DNA from: Catonia carolina
Taxonomy: Eukaryota; Arthropoda; Insecta; Hemiptera; Achilidae
DNA length: 64,000 nt
Assembly: GCA_035578175.1 (NCBI GenBank)
Contig: JAQMRL010000006.1
Coordinates: forward strand, 19,875,506 to 19,939,505
Reading direction: 5' to 3'
The first letter of the stretch is position 1. The number at the start of each line of letters is the position of its first letter. Below the pieces are notes generated by a model. It was given only the letters and a program-made list of their open reading frames with translations, was not told the origin of the DNA and did no database searches. The position numbers and the translations under genes were made by a program. This document shows, piece by piece, positions 61,001 through 64,000 of the stretch.

Positions 61001-62861
61001 TCAAAGGCTTGCAAGAAAATTGTTTTAAGGGTTTTATTATTTCGAAAGGATTAATGAATTGTGTTAATAATTATATTTACTTATCAATGCCATCTAAACA
61101 AACGTTTTTGACTTGTGTACATGAGCTATGGAACGTACAAACACTGATATTAGGAGGAGGTAAACTGAAATGGAGGGGAGCTAAGGTGGCCTCCCTGTCT
61201 GTTGATTTTATGCTCAATTCACTTGTACTAATCTTGTAAAAATATGTTCATATTTTTTTACAAGCTTAGTAGTACAAAGTACATTAACGCTTCGACTATG
61301 GGAGAAGCATATATGCTTCACTCGGACTTTCCAGGCTTCGGACAACAGTTGCATGCATATTTCTAAAGCTATCAGTGCGTATGATATATCATATTGCACG
61401 CCTTGAAATGTAGTTTTATTTTTTATAAAATACTATGGGATTCCTATTAGTATATAGGATGGGGTGGGAAAATTTGAGCCAACATTACGTCTGAGTTTCG
61501 TCGCTATCAAACTTGATTTCAATTTTGAGTTTGTAAAACTGTTCTCCCCCTTACTGCAGAATCTAGTTCACCAAGGACAAATTAGCTCACAGTAATGAAC
61601 ACACATGTTTTGAGACAGGAAATCTGTTCATCTTTCTCTGCTCTATTCATTCAAATATTTCTTCTTTTACCCCGTATGACCTTTTTTTACTACTATTATC
61701 TTTTAACTGTTCTACATACTAACAATTATATGATTTTAATAACCTGCAATGACATTGGGATCTGGTGGGAGAACGCACAAGACAAAACAAGCAGTCCGAT
61801 TGCCTGCCTAGCCACGCGGAAGAAATTTTAACAAAATTGTAAAGAATGATACCGATTACGATAATTCAGAAGATGAAAATGAGCCATTAATACAAAAATT
61901 TAAACGTACTAGCGTACATGACACTATTGATATGGTGATTTTGTTAATAGATTCATTGGAAAAACAAGATGTTCAACACTTTCATGAACATTATTGGCAA
62001 TTTAAAGAACTTATAATTAGAAAGCAACATCAGTCCGGCACTCAGTTAAAATTAACAACTACAACAAAAATTGCTGCTTTGGCTGGCTATATTTTGATAT
62101 AACGGACTTTTACGACAATAGACTGTGACCCTCCCCCATTTAATCCATTATAATGAGAACCCACTGTACTTTATTTTGCACTCATGAGCAAGCATTGTGT
62201 TATTTCTAATGTATAAATACTTTAAATTTGTATTAATATTTTATCGCCTTGATTTTCCTATATCTATGGTCTTACTTATATTAAAAACCTCAAAAATTGA
62301 AACTAATTCATTAAAACTTTTACAGAAGAATATTATGTCTTTAGTCACTTTTATAAATTTGTTCAATTATTCAAATTTATCCCCCTTTTCATATTCATTG
62401 CAGGTGGCAGCAGTAATCAATATCATTTTATCATTTGTAACTTTATCGTCATTTAAATGCTAGTATATATGGAACATCTCATATTTTTTAAATTTATTTT
62501 TATATTGTTCTAGTAGGCTGACATTTTTGTCTGTCTTAACAAACTCATGGTTTTGGCTTTTTTTTTGTAAGATATATTTAAGTTTTTTATATGAGTGATA
62601 TAATTTAATGTAATGTAGTACTTCTTGGTGTTCATTATATCTTGAAAATTATGACATAGAATGTATTACACTTCTCTGTATTTTATGTATTCTATTTTAT
62701 GGTTTACTACCTTTTAATGATTATTCAATAGTCCCTTTAACGATTTACTTTATTCTTTAAATTAAGGGATTTTTTTGGTGAAACTTTCTTTACTTTTTCA
62801 GCTTGATATTGAAATGGAGAAACATCCAATTGTTCCACTTTGCAACCAACATTATTCTTTG
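48380..62861 (+). CDS. large nuclear-type protein with C-terminal Cys/His cluster, partial
   Basis: Six exons join in frame (48380-52051, 54074-54161, 55938-56028, 58086-58258, 59247-59461, 62802-62861) into 1433 residues; the end lies beyond the window. An in-frame TAG 18 bp upstream supports the ATG at 48380. Residues 1-300 are rich in K, S and N. An RG-repeat patch (RGRGRGRGVRGRGHG, ~317-334) follows. Acidic runs lie at ~778-795 and ~820-850. All this suggests a disordered nuclear protein. From ~1307, C1307, C1311, C1314, C1325-H1326, C1351, C1353, C1356, C1385, C1390, C1427 and H1430 form a likely zinc-binding region, with RKKWLVKLRKSISKQ between. I do not recognise the family. A chromatin role is only a guess. 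Confidence 0.85.
52279..52750 (+). mobile_element. mariner remnant, C-terminal half
   Basis: Starts CGAGGTGTGGCAATTAAGTT after TA (52277-52278). The plus frame reads HHDNAQAHLLFIVQEFLVKK and PHPPYSRDITSCNFFLFPKK, the mariner second and third catalytic parts (the SPDL motif has become SRDI). The N-terminal half is missing here. It lies in intron 1 of the plus-strand gene. Confidence 0.75.
52873..52926. repeat. perfect 24-bp hairpin
   Basis: ATAAGAAACACATTAATAGTGTGA (52873-52896) is inverted at 52901-52926 with a 4-base loop ACAA and a single GT bulge. It lies between two mariner halves of opposite orientation. Confidence 0.75.
53000..53390 (-). mobile_element. mariner remnant, N-terminal half, opposite orientation
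   Basis: The minus frame reads DEAWSGSPLTSKTDEKMQKV and VKLVRSNIRLTVQELTEVLN, with upstream DPKKSATEAHEMLKLVYGD and TLKTVKKWY after a frame shift. This is the DNA-binding end of a mariner transposase. It runs opposite to the 52279 piece. The right terminal repeat was not identified. Confidence 0.7.
53700..53845 (-). repeat. tRNA-derived SINE, family S2, copy 2
   Basis: Minus strand: GCTTCTATGGCTCAGTGGTTTAAG (A box), AGGTTCGATTCTCAACCAGG (B box), then the shared body (..GTAGTCGCTAATAACTAAGA). Confidence 0.65.
54074..54161 (+). CDS. plus-strand gene, exon 2
   Basis: Encodes ADQPIDIEQSSDDNSSSRKL and VIKQRTSSLG after TTCTTTAG; the donor is GTTAGT. Phase 0 to 1. Confidence 0.75.
54433..55364 (-). 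repeat. 0.95-kb repeat family, copy J
   Basis: Full-length, in intron 2 of the plus-strand gene. TTTACTTTCTCTTGCCTATATG to GGCAAGAGAAAGTTGTGTGAGTGTTTCACACCAGA. A GT tract lies at 54569-54583. Almost identical to copy B. Confidence 0.82.
55365..55937. other. intron 2 remainder
   Basis: AT-rich, nothing recognised up to the TATTTTCAG acceptor. Confidence 0.3.
55938..56028 (+). CDS. plus-strand gene, exon 3
   Basis: Encodes DETSNSSVSAFASTSLDSIA and GGDGKDDKGAP. Acceptor TATTTTCAG, donor GTAAGT, phases 1 and 2 agreeing with the neighbours. Confidence 0.78.
56129..56804. mobile_element. piggyBac-like non-autonomous element with repeated GACGGCACCCG motif
   Basis: TTAA copies at 56125-56128 and 56805-56808. 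Ends CACTTTCAGGACGGCACC (left) and GACTGACATTTTTTT.. inverted with CTTCAAAGTG (right). The left side holds two direct copies of GGACGGCACCCG(C/T)ATACGATACG at ~56138 and ~56182, plus an inverted CGTATCGTATACG at ~56240. No transposase. It lies in intron 3 of the plus-strand gene. Confidence 0.6.
56809..58085. other. intron 3 remainder
   Basis: AT-rich; no repeats or exons recognised. Confidence 0.3.
58086..58258 (+). CDS. plus-strand gene, exon 4 (first Cys group)
   Basis: Encodes RLCSDICSYCFGKFGSLDTP, then CHLAQLKNAERQQKILA. The cysteine spacing C-x3-C-x2-C-x10-CH suggests zinc binding. The donor is GTAAGT. Confidence 0.85.
58390..59060 (-). mobile_element. LINE 3' end, minus strand, degraded
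   Basis: Read on the minus strand with frame shifts: LWNKDIVKCSLKFRVEKTKI, LIMQTRCVEIRQGYRIRLKG and YRLDEKKVES, then an arginine-rich tail. This is the end of a reverse-transcriptase ORF. It lies in intron 4 of the plus-strand gene, antisense to it. Confidence 0.6.
59247..59461 (+). CDS. plus-strand gene, exon 5 (second Cys group)
   Basis: Encodes VESHLKMDSCLCDGCYRFVD, then PPQVCAVQGCTHLAQHSIRK and KWLVKLRKSISKQ. Basic and cysteine-rich. The following 3.3-kb intron holds a mariner and a Tigger-like remnant. Confidence 0.87.
59534..60802 (+). mobile_element. mariner element, nearly complete
   Basis: Inverted ends CGAGGGTGGTCTGAGAAGTTT and (right) AAACTTTTCAGACCACCCTTG are flanked by TA (59532-59533, 60803-60804). 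1269 bp, in sense within an intron of the plus-strand gene. The transposase has only a few stops, so this is the youngest mariner here. Confidence 0.88.
59700..60725 (+). pseudogene. mariner transposase, few stops
   Basis: Continuous apart from four or five in-frame stops and a small shift: KIEYRAVIKYLFLKGNMPTL at the start, RLITVDETWIHHYTPEKK (first aspartate), MATVFWDSHGVILINYLQKG, SVVAMAKILELRFAQLDHLP (the usual HDNAPSH is damaged before it) and YSPDLAPSDFFLFSHPKIGL. All core parts are present, but it is inactive. Confidence 0.85.
60820..60949 (-). repeat. tRNA-derived SINE, family S1, 5'-truncated
   Basis: T run (60820-60832), AACGTCCGACTGTTCTG, and GGGATTCAAACCC (B box reversed); the A-box end is missing. 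TGTTCAAATGACAC flanks it on both sides (14 bp), proving retrotransposition of a truncated copy. Confidence 0.78.
60950..61425. other. intron 5 sequence, nothing recognised
   Basis: No coding or repeat evidence apart from the SINE target duplication at its left edge. Confidence 0.3.
61428..62170 (+). mobile_element. Tigger-like element, C-terminal remnant
   Basis: The plus strand reads HDTIDMVILLIDSLEKQDVQ and HFHEHYWQFKELIIRKQHQS, the spacer and tail of a pogo/Tigger transposase. It ends TTATAATGAGAACCCACTGTA, the reverse of a CAGTGGGTTCTC terminal repeat. A weaker match TATGGGATTCCTATTA at 61428 may be the other end, which would make it a ~740-bp deletion derivative. Confidence 0.5.
62290..62490. 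mobile_element. Penelope-type scrap
   Basis: ACAGAAGAATATTATGTCTTTAGTCAC, GGTGGCAGCAGTAATCAATATCA and TATATGGAACATCTCATATTTTT follow the same order as 28673-28830 plus 29713-29740. Confidence 0.35.
62491..62801. other. intron 5 right end
   Basis: AT-rich, leading to the polypyrimidine tract and CTTTTTCAG acceptor of exon 6. Confidence 0.3.
62802..62861 (+). CDS. plus-strand gene, exon 6
   Basis: Twenty codons, LDIEMEKHPIVPLCNQHYSL, phase 0 at both ends. Acceptor CTTTTTCAG, donor GTGAGT. It supplies a further C..H pair to the cluster. Confidence 0.8.
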
Positions 62862-62972
62862 GTGAGTAATAATTATAAAAATAAATAAATAATTTATTTT
62901 GGTTCAGGTAAACTTAGACTTAATTTTAGTGGTTAAGATTTTTTAAACTATATTGTAAATGGGTTTTTAAAA

Positions 62973-63986
62973 CACGTTCAGCACGGCTGCTAGAATCACG
63001 GGTGCTTCGTAACACCGACTCGCCATTACAGTGAAAATATACCTTGCCGCCTTACGGCGACATCAGGCCACGGAAACGATCTTACTTATTTGCTCATCTA
63101 CTCACCGGCTCAATATAGTACGGTATTATACGCGTTTGTTGTTTCTACGAAATTTATATTTGAAATTAACTTTTTAATTATTAGAAAAATTTATACTTAT
63201 AAACTTAAATAATTGAAAATTATTTTTATGTGTAAAATAAAAAAATACAATAATTATGTTTCATAATAAAAAAATATTTAATTCACAAAATTGAATATGT
63301 AAAATTAAAATTAAAATCTTTAAAATGTAAATATTAAAATTTGATTATGTATGTGTTAAATTGATATGTACAATTTTTTTATATATCCCAGAATAAAAAC
63401 AAATATATTTACATGATTACAATAAATTAATTAATAATATTTAGTGAGACCATGGCAATATGGAAAAATTAGTAATAAAAGTACTTTTATTCATACAAAA
63501 TTATTATATGATCGTAATTATAATAGTACAGTATATTATATAACGTACAGTAGGCCTGGCAAAGGAAACACGGAGCCTAGAAATCGCGAGTTCAGAAAGT
63601 AACAGAAATTTCTTTTGAGTAATAATTAAACTATTTTTACGTAAAAATGTATTATTCTTACCTTTTATTTGTAAAAAGAAGTCACTGGGAACGAAGAAAC
63701 TCATAGAATAAATGATATAATTAAATAAAAAAATAAAATTACACGGCACTATGACGTCCGAATAGACTACACTTTTAAAATTTGTTCAAAATTTCCCAGC
63801 AGTTGGTAATTAAAGACAATCTTCACAGATCTGAACCCTGGAACAACCTTTATTAACACTGCCAGTACACCAGCAATTTAACAAAAGCTATAGAAATGTG
63901 GTATTTTGTATGCCGCCTTAAGGCGTCATTAGTCTCTGGAATGAACCTCAATTTGCCGCCTTAAGGCGGGATCCGTCTTGAACGTG
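62973..63986. mobile_element. piggyBac-like element, AACACGTTCAGCACGG family
   Basis: The left AACACGTTCAGCACGG and right CCGTCTTGAACGTG are inverted, with TTAA on the right (63987-63990) and on the left two bases off. Subterminal GCCGCCTTA(C/A)GGCG hairpins occur on both sides (63047 area, 63912, 63953). It holds no obvious transposase. It lies in the intron after exon 6. Confidence 0.5.
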
Positions 63987-64000
63987 TTAAAATTCCCACT

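Overview
The window is AT-rich, intron-rich eukaryotic DNA packed with transposable elements. The genes have GT-AG introns. The repeats include mariner, piggyBac-like and Helitron-type transposons, tRNA-derived SINEs, non-LTR remnants and Penelope-like pieces. Together these point to an arthropod, most likely an insect. A hemipteran would fit, but the sequence alone cannot prove it.

Two protein-coding genes are supported, arranged head to head. On the minus strand, nine coding exons between 33765 and 4582 encode the ortholog of ZFYVE1 (DFCP1). These cover the N-terminus, the P-loop NTPase-like domain, the cysteine-rich linker and the first FYVE finger. The second FYVE finger and the stop codon are not visible and should lie left of base 1. 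On the plus strand, a large exon (48380-52051) and five small exons (54074 to 62861) encode at least 1433 residues of a nuclear-looking protein. It is low-complexity, with an RG-rich patch, acidic runs and a C-terminal Cys/His cluster. I do not recognise it, and it continues past base 64000. About 14.6 kb of repeat-rich DNA separates the two start codons.

Nearly everything else is mobile DNA. The main families are: (1) a ~0.95 kb repeat with 13-bp subterminal inverted repeats, a terminal palindrome and an internal duplication (ten copies); (2) a ~395-bp SINE-like family (nine copies, one inside another with a 14-bp target duplication); (3) five mariner elements with TA targets; (4) piggyBac-like elements with TTAA targets; (5) Penelope-type fragments carrying hammerhead-like ribozyme motifs, two of them forming a ~390-bp palindrome; (6) two solo LTRs, each with a TATA box and a histone-type 3' stem-loop; (7) tRNA-derived SINEs, Helitron ends, Tigger-like fragments and LINE 3' ends. 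Insertions are often nested, so their order can be read directly.

The most unusual observations are the histone-type stem-loops near the 3' ends of both solo LTRs, the hammerhead-like motifs and their head-to-head palindrome, the 0.95-kb family with hairpin-bearing internal repeats, and a mariner whose two ends are both copies of its transposase 3' end.
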